Below are positions 17,858 through 26,749 of a DNA stretch of 64,000 nt, piece after piece. The translations under genes were made by a program, and so were the position numbers. The stretch comes from an uncultured Muribaculaceae bacterium (GTDB lineage: Bacteria > Bacteroidota > Bacteroidia > Bacteroidales > Muribaculaceae): positions 248,001 to 312,000 of the forward strand of contig CAJUIW010000001.1 in the NCBI GenBank assembly GCA_910586895.1, read 5' to 3'. The first letter of the stretch is position 1. Each line of letters starts with the position of its first letter. The notes below the pieces were generated by a model. That model saw only the letters and a list, made by a program, of their open reading frames with translations, had not been told where the DNA came from and did not search any database.

Positions 17858-18625
17858 TTAATTATTTGAAAGAAAACTTTTTAGAACGGCAGCGAACTGC
17901 ACCGGATTATCAAGAAAGCTATAATGGCCGCAATGGGGAAATGACACAAGGCCTGCGTCAGGTATGCGCCTGGCCATCAACTGGGCGTCAGAGAGCGGTG
18001 TGGCTGTATCATCCTCGCCCCAAATCAGCAAAGTAGGAGCCTTGATGGATGGAAGCACATGACGCAGATCTTCATTAACCACTTTGCTGAGAATAGCCCT
18101 CATCATTGGAGAAGCCTGGGCATAATCGCTTGAGCCGGCTTTGGCCCGGGCCGCCTCGATACGCTTGCGCGCGCCCTCGCGTCCATATATCAGAGGAGCT
18201 ATCCGCTTCATGGCTTTGAAGGAATACACCTTAATATAATAGCGCAGACTTCTGCGTGGTTTTAGTCCTGCACCATCCACAAGTATAAGCTTGCTCACAG
18301 GACGGCGCGAAGCATACAGGAGCCCTACACGTCCGCCGAACGAATGGCCTAACAGCGCCGGAGATTCAAGCCCGAGACGGTCGGCAAACTTCTCAACAAG
18401 ACGGGTGTATTCCTCCACACCCCATACAGAGGGTGGCTCAGGAGTATCACCGAATCCGGGGAAATCAATATTGTACACCGTGTGCGACAGCGCGGCTGTA
18501 TTGGCCACAGACTGAAGCGTCGAAGCCCGGCATCCCCAGCCATGCATTAAAATAATAGGGCTACCGCTCCCCTGGGTATAGTAGTGGAGCTGTATACCGT
18601 CAATATCTATAGTCTGATGGTTCAT
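17858..18625 (-). CDS. Alpha/beta hydrolase, first gene of the Mur-ligase operon
   Basis: 255 residues, no signal peptide, so cytoplasmic. Hydrolase-fold signatures: oxyanion loop ILMHGWGCRAST, nucleophile elbow LLGHSFGGRV (Ser), acid IWGEDDTATP (Asp) and the His in FPHCGHYSFLDNP. A cap region sits between residues about 125 and 185. The fold covers esterases, peptidases and others, so the substrate is unknown. Tight linkage with the membrane Mur ligase and Ddl suggests it acts on an activated or ester-linked cell-wall intermediate (inference). Confidence 0.85.
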   Translation of the reverse strand: MNHQTIDIDGIQLHYYTQGSGSPIILMHGWGCRASTLQSVANTAALSHTVYNIDFPGFGDTPEPPSVWGVEEYTRLVEKFADRLGLESPALLGHSFGGRVGLLYASRRPVSKLILVDGAGLKPRRSLRYYIKVYSFKAMKRIAPLIYGREGARKRIEAARAKAGSSDYAQASPMMRAILSKVVNEDLRHVLPSIKAPTLLIWGEDDTATPLSDAQLMARRIPDAGLVSFPHCGHYSFLDNPVQFAAVLKSFLSNN

Positions 18626-18673
18626 AAGCTCACAAAATTACAAAAAGAGTGGAAGAGTGTATAATAAAAACTA

Positions 18674-19687
18674 CTAAAAATGCACTACCAACTCAGCTAC
18701 CACCTTTGAGCGGGCTTCATCAGGCACAACGACATCATGGTGATGGAAATAATGCTCATAATTGAGTCTGAAATCAGTACGGAATTTCGAGTGCTGGTAT
18801 GTGATTGTCGATCCGGCCGTGATGCGGTTGAATGCCGGGTCGGTAACAGGAAGATACCCGTTTACCGCTCCGGTACCGTCGCTATGGTCGGTTATCCCGT
18901 CAAAACGTCCCTGGAATGAGAGCCAATTGAATACACCGGCTTTTACAGGCATAGTATAATTGGCCGACACTTCATAGGCATGAGCTGCATCGGCACGCTT
19001 ATGGGTATAATGACGGTAGACATACTCCCCTTCGACATTCCATCGTCCGGACTTCCACACAGCTCCGGCGCTGAAACTGTTCATTCGTGTAGTATCGGGC
19101 ACCAATGACTCGCAGCTAACAACGAATTCCACATTGCTCACATTTATACGGGCTTTGGCAGCGGCAGCCATACGCTTCTGCCAGCGGGTCTGATCAGTAT
19201 TGGAGAATGAATTGAACAAGCCACCCTCAATAGTCATCGGGAATCCAGGAGTGGCATAAATCAGCTTCACACCTACGTTTCGAGGGCTCCCGACCTGCTT
19301 GTCTGTCACAGGACGGTCGGCAAATATATAGTTGTGTGGAGCTACATGCGAACCTATGGCAAAGGGAATCCGCATATTACCCAACTGTACTTTCAGTGAA
19401 GAGCCAAGCGCCACACGGCCCCACAGATCAAGGAAACGCATCTTACCACGGTCGCACAGATCCGCCTCCATCTTATAATCCACGATAGGACATATATTGC
19501 CGGTAATACCCAGGCGGGCATGACGCACCTGAAAGCGCATGTCGCCATCGGAAGGCACCCATTCATAGCGGGTGCGGAGGGTGATATACGGGACCGGGAC
19601 AAGACTCACAGAATCAGCTGCTGAAGCAAATAATGACGCGGCCATGGCTGAGGCCAACGCCAACGGACGTAAAGATGAGAATAGCAT
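18674..19687 (-). CDS. Outer-membrane porin, phosphate-selective porin O/P-like
   Basis: 338 residues from the ATG at 19687. An in-frame TTG at 19708 lies within the TAATTTTG -7 element (19706-19713), so the ATG is preferred. The signal peptide ends LFASAADS. Alternating beta-strand pattern with RFQVRHARLGITGNI, YKMEADL and VQLGNMRIPFAIG, as in the porin O/P family, ending in an aromatic residue (VVAELVVHF). Length and strand pattern suit a 16-strand barrel. Specificity is unknown. It is divergent from rmuC. Confidence 0.75.
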   Translation of the reverse strand: MLFSSLRPLALASAMAASLFASAADSVSLVPVPYITLRTRYEWVPSDGDMRFQVRHARLGITGNICPIVDYKMEADLCDRGKMRFLDLWGRVALGSSLKVQLGNMRIPFAIGSHVAPHNYIFADRPVTDKQVGSPRNVGVKLIYATPGFPMTIEGGLFNSFSNTDQTRWQKRMAAAAKARINVSNVEFVVSCESLVPDTTRMNSFSAGAVWKSGRWNVEGEYVYRHYTHKRADAAHAYEVSANYTMPVKAGVFNWLSFQGRFDGITDHSDGTGAVNGYLPVTDPAFNRITAGSTITYQHSKFRTDFRLNYEHYFHHHDVVVPDEARSKVVAELVVHF

Positions 19688-19760
19688 AACGGATGTAATT
19701 TTGCGCAAAATTAGTCATTTTTTTGTACTTATTTCGAATGCTTATTGCTATCTTTACATC

Positions 19761-21023
19761 ATGGAAACAGCCCTTATTTGTATATCATTACTGTGCATGG
19801 CCTTGGCTTGTGCGGCCATATATGCAGAAAAACGCCTGAGAGAATTACGGGATTACGCATCGTCAGTGGAGCGTGACAAAGCCCGTCTTGAAGAACGCCT
19901 CACACATGCCGAACATGAAGCGGCCCGTCTGAACTCAGAGCTAAATGCCGTCAGGCAGCAACATAGCGAAGAGGATGAGAAGCAGAAAGAACAATTCGAG
20001 CTGTTAGCCCACCGCGTACTATCAAGCCGTGGCGAGGACCTTCGCAAAGCCAATGCCTTGCAGCTTGAACAGATTCTTGCGCCATTGAAAGAGGATATAG
20101 GGCGTTTCCGCACGCAGGTGAGCGAATGCTACTCGGCTGAAGCGCGTGAGAGATTCTCTCTTCAGGAAAAAATAAAGGAGCTTGTAGAAACGAATCAATC
20201 CATAGGCCGCGAAGCCCGCGAACTGTCAACCGCATTGCGAGGCAACTCGAAAACTCAGGGCGACTGGGGCGAAATGGTACTCGAATCCATACTTGAGAAA
20301 TCAGGACTTCGCCGAGGCGAGGAATTTGAAGTACAACCGACTACGGATACTGACGGCACTCCCCTCCGGAATCCAGCCGGCGGACTGCTGCGCCCGGATG
20401 TAATAGTGCGTTATCCTGACCGCGGCATAATGATTATTGACTCGAAAGTGTCACTGACCGCATTCGTGGAATATGTCAACTGCTCCAATCCGGAACAGGC
20501 CGATATATACGCCCGCAAGCATCTTGACTCCGTGATGAAGCATATACGCGAACTGGCTGACAAAAGCTATCATGAATATGTGGGCAAGGACGGGAAGCTT
20601 GACTTCGTAATGATGTTTATTCCGAACGAAAGCGCTTATGCCACTGCCCTGAGGCTTGATCCGGAGTTATGGCAAAAAGCATATGACCGACATGTGGTAA
20701 TAGCATCGCCCACACAGCTTGTAGGTGCCCTGCGGCTTGTGGCACAACTATGGAGGCATGACCGTCAGACAGCCAATGCGCTTGAGATAGCCCGGAAAAG
20801 CGGTCAGATGTATGATAAATTCGCCGGATTCGTTGATGACATGCTCAAAGTGGAACGCTCGCTCGAAACCACCGGCACCGCGCTTCAGGAAGCTATGAAA
20901 AAACTCCGCGACGGACGCGGCAATCTGATATCACGGGCCGAAAAGCTCCGCGACCTCGGCATAAAAGCCTCAAAACGCCTACCCGCCACCGCCCTGCCTG
21001 AGGGTGATGCCGACTCAGACTGA
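19761..21023 (+). CDS. rmuC: DNA recombination protein RmuC homologue
   Basis: 420 residues from the ATG at 19761; the frame stays open upstream to 19572 but that part overlaps the porin gene and its promoter. N-terminal membrane anchor METALICISLLCMALACA, then a long coiled coil (about 25-130), then the RmuC nuclease-like core: LRPDVIVRYPDRGIMIIDSK, FVMMFIPNESAY, ASPTQLVGALRLVAQLWRHD. Linked in E. coli to limiting inversion at short repeats. TATCTTTA at 19749-19756 ends only 4 bases before the ATG, so the mRNA may be leaderless. The last 9 bases overlap the convergent sigma-factor gene. Confidence 0.9.
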   Translation: METALICISLLCMALACAAIYAEKRLRELRDYASSVERDKARLEERLTHAEHEAARLNSELNAVRQQHSEEDEKQKEQFELLAHRVLSSRGEDLRKANALQLEQILAPLKEDIGRFRTQVSECYSAEARERFSLQEKIKELVETNQSIGREARELSTALRGNSKTQGDWGEMVLESILEKSGLRRGEEFEVQPTTDTDGTPLRNPAGGLLRPDVIVRYPDRGIMIIDSKVSLTAFVEYVNCSNPEQADIYARKHLDSVMKHIRELADKSYHEYVGKDGKLDFVMMFIPNESAYATALRLDPELWQKAYDRHVVIASPTQLVGALRLVAQLWRHDRQTANALEIARKSGQMYDKFAGFVDDMLKVERSLETTGTALQEAMKKLRDGRGNLISRAEKLRDLGIKASKRLPATALPEGDADSD

Positions 21024-21524
21024 ACGATAGTCGCCCAGCTGACGGCGCAGACGCTGACGGGCATAGTAGATACGGCTCTTGATTGTACCGACCGGCAGGT
21101 TCATATGCTTGGCAATCTCCGCATAACGGTAGCCGGCCAGATGCATGGAAAACGGGATACGGTAATCGTCAGAAAAACCATTGATAGCCTCGTTGATCTC
21201 CGTAACAGCATAGGAATGCTCCGGCGAGGCGATGCCTGAATCCTGCGGAAGATTCAGGTGATAAAGATCGTCCGTAGTGTCAACTACAGTCTGCGCGCGG
21301 GCTGCCCGGCGATAATTGTTAATGAAGATATTACGCATGATGGTGAACACCCACCCCTTGAAGTTGGTGTTGTCCATGTATTTATCTTTATTGTCAAGAG
21401 CTTTCAGGACGGTATCCTGAAGAAGGTCATACGCATCATCGCGGTTTGAGGTGAGTATTATGGCAAAGCTGAGCAAATTATTTTGCAGAGCAAGCAGTTT
21501 TTTCTGAAATAATGCAGCTATCAT
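21015..21524 (-). CDS. RNA polymerase sigma factor, ECF-like sigma-70 family
   Basis: 169 residues. Region 2 reads RDDAYDLLQDTVLKAL and FKGWVFTIMRNIFINNYRR; region 4 reads YRYAEIAKHMNLPVGTIKSR followed by IYYARQRLRRQL. The layout is that of small sigma factors without region 3. No anti-sigma gene is adjacent: upstream is a 250-base gap and then dCMP deaminase on the other strand. The 3' end overlaps rmuC by 9 bases. The regulon is unknown. Confidence 0.92.
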   Translation of the reverse strand: MIAALFQKKLLALQNNLLSFAIILTSNRDDAYDLLQDTVLKALDNKDKYMDNTNFKGWVFTIMRNIFINNYRRAARAQTVVDTTDDLYHLNLPQDSGIASPEHSYAVTEINEAINGFSDDYRIPFSMHLAGYRYAEIAKHMNLPVGTIKSRIYYARQRLRRQLGDYRSV

Positions 21525-21719
21525 ATTAAATTAAGAATAAAGGTTCGTCATTTACTCTTGAAACCAAATGTCACGCTTTAATGTTCCGCAAAACCCGCTT
21601 GTGGAGCCGCTTTTTCAGTTCTTTTAACGCCCGTTAGCACAACCGGAACAGCACTTTTAACTTTTGTCCGGACGGGTGTACAAAATGATGGTCAAACAGC
21701 ACTTTTTGGTTTGATAATT

Positions 21720-21750
21720 TTTGAACAGACTTCAAAAAAGAGTAATTTTG
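21720..21750 (+). promoter_or_regulatory. Promoter of the dCMP deaminase operon
   Basis: TTTG (21720-21723), a 19-base spacer, TAATTTTG (21743-21750), a perfect match. It lies inside the in-frame extension that begins at 21711 and so supports the ATG at 21777. Two direct copies of ACAGCACTTTT (21648-21658 and 21696-21706) lie just upstream. Confidence 0.8.
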
Positions 21751-21776
21751 TAGACTCTATTAACCATACCCAACAT

Positions 21777-22205
21777 ATGGCTCTTAACGACAAACAGGAA
21801 ACACTTGACCGCCGGTATCTGCGCATGGCATCAATATGGGCTGAGAATTCATATTGCCGCCGCCGCCAGGTAGGTGCAATCATAGTCAAGAACAAGATGA
21901 TAATATCCGACGGATTCAACGGAACTCCCGCCGGATTTGAAAATATATGTGAGGATGAAAACGGCGTGACAAAGCCATACGTGCTCCATGCCGAAGCAAA
22001 TGCCATAACAAAGGTGGCCCGCAGCAATAATTCCAGCGATGGATCGACGCTCTATGTCACAGCCTCTCCATGCCTGGAGTGTTCCAAGCTTATAATTCAG
22101 GCCGGAATAAAGCGCGTGGTATTTCACGAGCTTTACCGAATGTCGGATGGGATCGAACTTCTGAAACGTGCCGGGGTAGAATGCGTGCATCTGCCTGAAA
22201 TCTGA
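21777..22205 (+). CDS. Deoxycytidylate deaminase (ComEB type)
   Basis: 142 residues from the ATG at 21777. Zinc-dependent deamination of dCMP to dUMP, feeding dTMP synthesis. Zinc and catalytic motifs: HAEANAI (His, Glu) and PCLECSKLI (two Cys). RRRQVGAIIVKN and GFNGTPAGFEN are typical of dCMP deaminases. It is followed 18 bases later by the S41 protease and then formyltetrahydrofolate cyclo-ligase, so two folate/thymidylate functions share an operon. Confidence 0.92.
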   Translation: MALNDKQETLDRRYLRMASIWAENSYCRRRQVGAIIVKNKMIISDGFNGTPAGFENICEDENGVTKPYVLHAEANAITKVARSNNSSDGSTLYVTASPCLECSKLIIQAGIKRVVFHELYRMSDGIELLKRAGVECVHLPEI

Positions 22206-22223
22206 TTTTTAACACTATCCTTT

Positions 22224-23876
22224 ATGAACCAATCGATAAAGCGCACATCCGTGTGGCTTCCGCTTATAGTGGCAGTGGCTTTCGTAGCCGGCATGTTAAG
22301 CGGCGCTTACTTCTTCAGCCGCCATTCCAAGGACTCGGCTCTTGACAAGATATCCACAATAATGAAATATATATCTTCAGAATATGTGGATGACGTAGAT
22401 ACAGACAGCCTGCTCGAAAAATCAATTCCTGACATCCTTGCGAAGCTTGATCCACATACCTCTTACATCCCGGCCTCGGACCTTCAGGCCGCCAACGAGG
22501 AACTTAACGGCAAATTCAGCGGAATAGGTATATCTTTCAATATGCTCACCGACACTATCACCGTGATAGAGGTGATTTCTGGCGGCCCGTCGGAAAAAGT
22601 GGGTATAATGGCCGGCGACCGCATAATTTCCATCAATGACTCAATCGTGGCCGGCAAAAAATGGAGCAACGAAAAAGTGATAAGCAATCTGCGCGGTGAC
22701 AAGGGCACAACCGTCAAGCTCGGCATAAAACGCTCCACGTCCGATAAGCTTCTTGACTTTACTGTGGATCGCGGTGATATACCAGTGGCATCAATCGATG
22801 CCAGCTATATGCTGACACCCAAGGTAGGATATGTGAAAATCAATAAATTCGGAAGCACGACATACAATGAATTCCTCACATCCATGGTGGAACTCCGCGC
22901 CAAGGGAGCCGAAAGCTTCGTCCTTGACCTACGCGGCAACGGCGGCGGCTATATGGAAATGGCGATCATGATGGCCAATGAATTCCTGCCGGCCGGCAAG
23001 CTGATAGTGTCGTCACACGGGCGCACCCCTGAATCAGAATCAGCCGCGGTAAGCGATGGCACCGGTGCATTCCAGGATGTTGACGTAACGGTCCTGATTG
23101 ACGAATTCTCAGCCAGCGCAAGTGAGATTGTGGCCGGAGCAATTCAGGACAATGACCGAGGATTGATAATCGGTCGCCGTTCATTTGGAAAAGGACTTGT
23201 GCAGCGCCCCATCGAACTTCCCGACATGAGCGCCATCCGTCTTACTACCGCCCGCTACTATACCCCCTCCGGACGATGCATACAGAAAACTTACACGCCG
23301 GGCTCACTTGACAGCTACGGAATGGAGATAGCCGACCGTTACAGCCACGGTGAGGGCTTCAGCGCTGACAGCATAAAACTCGATAAATCGCATGTGTTCC
23401 ATACCGTTGGCGGACGCAAGGTGTATGGTGGCGGAGGCATTATGCCTGACGTATTTGTGCCTAACGACACGACCGGGCTTTCCACCTACTACCTGACCGT
23501 GCTCAATGCCGGACTTATGCACAAATATGCATTCCACTATGTCGATCCGCGCCGCAAGGAACTGTCAAAAGCCAAGACCGTTAAAGAATTGTTGGCTCTA
23601 CTACCATCGGACGATGTACTGCTTCAGGATTTCGCTGATTTTGCATACACAACTGAGAAGATTGCACCCCGCTGGTACTACATAAACCTTTCACGCGACT
23701 TGATTGTTAGTCTTGTCAAAGGGCTTATAGCTCGTGACGTACTCGGAACTTCAGGATATTATGAAATCATGAACGCTTCGGATCCGACAGTGAACAAAGC
23801 CCGCAAGGAAATAGAGTCCGGGAATGCCCGTTATCCGATAGGCACGCCGGCCAATAACAATCAGAAAAAGAAATGA
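22224..23876 (+). CDS. S41 family C-terminal processing peptidase (CtpA/Prc type)
   Basis: 550 residues. N-terminal membrane anchor (about 10-32), then the S41 N-terminal helical part, a PDZ domain (about 90-175) and the catalytic core. The Ser/Lys dyad is Ser298 in the SASASE motif and Lys323 in SFGKG, 25 residues apart as in Prc. It should cleave periplasmic or envelope proteins from their C-terminus. The last residues are polar (NNNQKKK). It overlaps the next gene by 4 bases (ATGA). Confidence 0.92.
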   Translation: MNQSIKRTSVWLPLIVAVAFVAGMLSGAYFFSRHSKDSALDKISTIMKYISSEYVDDVDTDSLLEKSIPDILAKLDPHTSYIPASDLQAANEELNGKFSGIGISFNMLTDTITVIEVISGGPSEKVGIMAGDRIISINDSIVAGKKWSNEKVISNLRGDKGTTVKLGIKRSTSDKLLDFTVDRGDIPVASIDASYMLTPKVGYVKINKFGSTTYNEFLTSMVELRAKGAESFVLDLRGNGGGYMEMAIMMANEFLPAGKLIVSSHGRTPESESAAVSDGTGAFQDVDVTVLIDEFSASASEIVAGAIQDNDRGLIIGRRSFGKGLVQRPIELPDMSAIRLTTARYYTPSGRCIQKTYTPGSLDSYGMEIADRYSHGEGFSADSIKLDKSHVFHTVGGRKVYGGGGIMPDVFVPNDTTGLSTYYLTVLNAGLMHKYAFHYVDPRRKELSKAKTVKELLALLPSDDVLLQDFADFAYTTEKIAPRWYYINLSRDLIVSLVKGLIARDVLGTSGYYEIMNASDPTVNKARKEIESGNARYPIGTPANNNQKKK

Positions 23877-24424
23877 AAAAGGACGAAATACGACGCAGAG
23901 TACGTGCTCAGAAAAGCATGCTCACCGAATATGAACGCCGGCAAGCTGCCGATGATGTATTCGAACAGCTTGAACAGCTCGCTGCGTTTATAATGTCAGA
24001 GCATATCCTGATGTATCATTCGCTGCCTGACGAACTGTCGACACATAGCTTTCTTGACAAATGGCATGGCAGCAAGCATTTCTATCTTCCGCGTGTTAAC
24101 GGAGTGAATCTTGACATACTCCCCTACGAGCAGACATCGCTTCAGCTCGGAGCATTCCATATAGAAGAACCGCAAGGTGATGAGACTGTCAGTATCGATG
24201 ATATAGAAATGGTAGTGGTGCCGGCCATGGCATACGACCGTCAGGGAAACCGCGTAGGTCGAGGCAAGGGGTATTACGACCGCCTGTTGGCCGACAGCAA
24301 AGCTATAAAAATAGGTGTTGCCTACGACTGCCAGCTTGTTGACGAAATTGATACTGATTCTTTTGACCAGCCGGTTGACATAGTCATCACACAAAGCCGC
24401 ACCTACAAGATACGCAAACGCTGA
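23873..24424 (+). CDS. 5-formyltetrahydrofolate cyclo-ligase
   Basis: 183 residues. Converts 5-formyl-THF to 5,10-methenyl-THF with ATP. Signature VVVPAMAYDRQGNRVGRGKG followed by YYDRLL, and an N-terminal KKDEIRRRVRAQKSML. The start overlaps the stop of the protease gene. The family is well conserved, so the call is firm. Confidence 0.92.
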   Translation: MKKDEIRRRVRAQKSMLTEYERRQAADDVFEQLEQLAAFIMSEHILMYHSLPDELSTHSFLDKWHGSKHFYLPRVNGVNLDILPYEQTSLQLGAFHIEEPQGDETVSIDDIEMVVVPAMAYDRQGNRVGRGKGYYDRLLADSKAIKIGVAYDCQLVDEIDTDSFDQPVDIVITQSRTYKIRKR

Positions 24425-24460
24425 CATCTCCGCGAGCCGCCAACAGCTGAATAGCGATGC

Positions 24461-24491
24461 TTGTAATTAGCGCGATAATGTAGTATCTTTG
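24461..24491 (+). promoter_or_regulatory. Promoter of the ABC-F gene
   Basis: TTG (24461-24463), a 20-base spacer, TATCTTTG (24484-24491). Leader about 15 bases to the ATG at 24513. An ATG at 24494 is out of frame with the gene. Confidence 0.65.
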
Positions 24492-24512
24492 CCATGAAAT
24501 TGGAAATAATCT

Positions 24513-26486
24513 ATGGTATCGATACAGAATCTGAGTGTAGAATTCAGCGCTAAATCACTTTTTGACGGCATAAGCTACGTAATCAACAAGCGTGACCGCA
24601 TAGCTCTGGTTGGTAAAAACGGAGCTGGCAAATCGACCATGCTGAAAATCATCGCCGGCCTTCAGAAGCCTACATCAGGCACTGTCGCCGTGCAACAGGA
24701 TGTCACAATCGGCTATCTGCCGCAGCAGATGATTCTGTCCGATTCGCTTACAGTGATAGAAGAGGTTCGGAAGGCATTCTCCCATATCGATTCAATGCGC
24801 CGACAGCTCGAAGCATACACCACCGAGCTATCTGAACGCACCGATTATGACTCGGAATCATATCAACAGCTGATAGATCGGATGACAACCCTCACCGAAC
24901 GCCTTGCTATGGAGGAAAGCGAAAACAGCGAGGCTGAAATGGAAAAGACATTGGTGGGACTCGGCTTCAAACGTTCAGATTTCAATCGACCCACCTCGGA
25001 ATTCAGCGGAGGATGGCGAATGCGTATCGAGCTTGCGAAGCTGCTGCTCACCCGGCCGGACGTACTGCTGCTTGACGAGCCGACCAACCATCTTGACATC
25101 GAATCAATCCAATGGCTTGAACAATTCCTTACCGCCAAAGCCGGTGCTGTTGTTCTGGTGAGCCACGACCGTGCATTCATTGACAATGTGACAAACCGCA
25201 CTATTGAGATTTCATTAGGTAAGATTTACGATTATTCAGTCAACTACTCCAAGTTCGTAGAACTGCGGCGTGAACGCATCGAACAGCAGATGCGCGCCTA
25301 CCAGAATCAACAGAAACAGATTCAGGATACCGAGGACTTTATTGAACGATTCAGATATAAAGCCACAAAAAGCGTCCAGGTTCAAAGCCGCATAAAGCAA
25401 CTCGCAAAAATAGAGCGTATAGAAGTGGACGAAGTAGACACTTCGCACCTGAACCTGAAATTTCCTCCGGCGCCACGCTCAGGCGACTTCCCTCTTATAC
25501 TTGAAAACGTAGGAAAAAGATACGGCGACCATCAGGTATTTGACGGCGCCACATTCACGCTAAAGCGTGGCGAGAAAGTGGCTTTCGTAGGGAAAAACGG
25601 CGAAGGAAAATCCACGCTTGTAAAATGTATAATGGGAGAGATTCCATATACCGGATATCTCAAACTCGGGCATAACGTAAAAATCGGATATTTTGCCCAG
25701 AATCAGGCACAGCTACTTGACGGGGAAATTACGGTATTCGACACAATTGACCATGTGGCTACCGGCGACATACGTACAAAGATACGTGATATACTCGGAG
25801 CATTCATGTTCGGAGGTGAGGCATCGGACAAAAAAGTAAAAGTACTCTCAGGAGGCGAAAAGACCCGCCTGGCCATGATCAGACTGCTGCTCGAACCGAT
25901 GAATCTGCTTATACTCGACGAGCCGACCAACCATCTTGACATGGCCACTAAGGATATCCTGAAACAGGCCATCAAGGATTTCAACGGCACAGTCATTGTT
26001 GTGAGCCATGACCGTGAGTTTCTTGACGGACTCGTTGAGAAAGTCTATGAATTCGGAGGCGGAGCAGTCAAGGAATGCCTGGGGGGAATATATGAATTCC
26101 TCGAACGCAAACGCATAGCCTCACTTTCCGAATTGGAAAAGCGCACTCCGGAGAATGACGCAACCAAAACAAATCAAACAGAAAAGAAACAACAGCCACA
26201 CGGAGCCGAGGCGACAGCATCAGCTCCATCAACGCCCGCTCCGAAGCTAAGCTACGCCGAGCAGAAAGAACGTGAAAAAATAATACGTAAAGCACGCAAA
26301 AAGGTAACTGATGCGGAAGCTGAAATTAACAGGCTCGAAACAGCACTCGCTGAAATAGAACAACGAATATCAAACGGCGAGAATAATACGGAGATTTTCT
26401 CCGAGCATGAAGCTACACAGAAAAAACTTGACAATGCCATGAGCCTGTGGGAGCTCGCCTCAATAGAGCTTGAAGAACTCTCCTAA
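24513..26486 (+). CDS. ABC-F family ATPase (Uup/YdiF-like)
   Basis: 657 residues with two ABC domains and no membrane segment. Domain 1 (about 1-255): Walker A GKNGAGKST, signature FSGGWRMR, Walker B VLLLDEPTNHLD. Domain 2 (about 325-540): GKNGEGKST, LSGGEKTR, LLILDEPTNHLD. The linker between them carries many Arg/Gln residues, as in ribosome-binding ABC-F proteins. The C-terminal coiled coil (about 585-657) resembles Uup. The role is probably in translation or ribosome rescue; antibiotic protection is possible but not indicated. Confidence 0.9.
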   Translation: MVSIQNLSVEFSAKSLFDGISYVINKRDRIALVGKNGAGKSTMLKIIAGLQKPTSGTVAVQQDVTIGYLPQQMILSDSLTVIEEVRKAFSHIDSMRRQLEAYTTELSERTDYDSESYQQLIDRMTTLTERLAMEESENSEAEMEKTLVGLGFKRSDFNRPTSEFSGGWRMRIELAKLLLTRPDVLLLDEPTNHLDIESIQWLEQFLTAKAGAVVLVSHDRAFIDNVTNRTIEISLGKIYDYSVNYSKFVELRRERIEQQMRAYQNQQKQIQDTEDFIERFRYKATKSVQVQSRIKQLAKIERIEVDEVDTSHLNLKFPPAPRSGDFPLILENVGKRYGDHQVFDGATFTLKRGEKVAFVGKNGEGKSTLVKCIMGEIPYTGYLKLGHNVKIGYFAQNQAQLLDGEITVFDTIDHVATGDIRTKIRDILGAFMFGGEASDKKVKVLSGGEKTRLAMIRLLLEPMNLLILDEPTNHLDMATKDILKQAIKDFNGTVIVVSHDREFLDGLVEKVYEFGGGAVKECLGGIYEFLERKRIASLSELEKRTPENDATKTNQTEKKQQPHGAEATASAPSTPAPKLSYAEQKEREKIIRKARKKVTDAEAEINRLETALAEIEQRISNGENNTEIFSEHEATQKKLDNAMSLWELASIELEELS

Positions 26487-26498
26487 GCAGCCGACATA

Positions 26499-26528
26499 AT
26501 GCATTCAGCCGATTCAGGCTTAATGCAT
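26499..26528. terminator. Inverted repeat between convergent genes
   Basis: ATGCATTCAGCC (26499-26510) and GGCTTAATGCAT (26517-26528) pair with a single mismatch around a 6-base loop. The right arm contains the stop codon of the minus-strand 64-residue ORF. Possible bidirectional terminator; neither side has a strong T tract. Confidence 0.5.
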
Positions 26529-26714
26529 ATCCCGCTCCACATAGGAGCGTATCATAGTATATAATATAGACTGTAGTGGTGATAGCCCCTTATCCGGATT
26601 TGTACCATAAATAAATTCCGCTGTTAGGGCTGAGGTTATTGCAGTCTGCTCTGCGACAGGAAGTCCTCTCAATACATTGACCACACGTTCCGAAAAAATT
26701 GCTGATGTATTCAT
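26520..26714 (-). CDS. Small 64-residue hypothetical protein
   Basis: Begins MNTSAIFSERVVNVLRGLPV and ends SPLQSILYTMIRSYVERDMH. It reads like a real, compact helical protein: balanced composition, no signal peptide, no known motif that I recognise. A TATATTTG -7 element at 26742-26749 (minus strand) sits 28 bases upstream of the ATG, which supports expression. Beyond it lies the AT-rich gap. It could be a small regulator or a partner protein; function unknown. Confidence 0.6.
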   Translation of the reverse strand: MNTSAIFSERVVNVLRGLPVAEQTAITSALTAEFIYGTNPDKGLSPLQSILYTMIRSYVERDMH

Positions 26715-26741
26715 ATCCTGAGCTATATTTTAATTATAGTG

Positions 26742-26749
26742 CAAATATA
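26742..26749 (-). promoter_or_regulatory. Putative -7 element for the 64-residue ORF
   Basis: TATATTTG on the minus strand matches TAnnTTTG exactly. No convincing TTTG lies 19-20 bases upstream (the nearest is CTTT at 18), so only the -7 half is supported. Confidence 0.45.

Noticed and set aside
19572..19760. 63-codon N-terminal extension of rmuC
   Set aside because: It overlaps the porin gene and its promoter, and the ATG at 19761 begins a normal RmuC membrane anchor.
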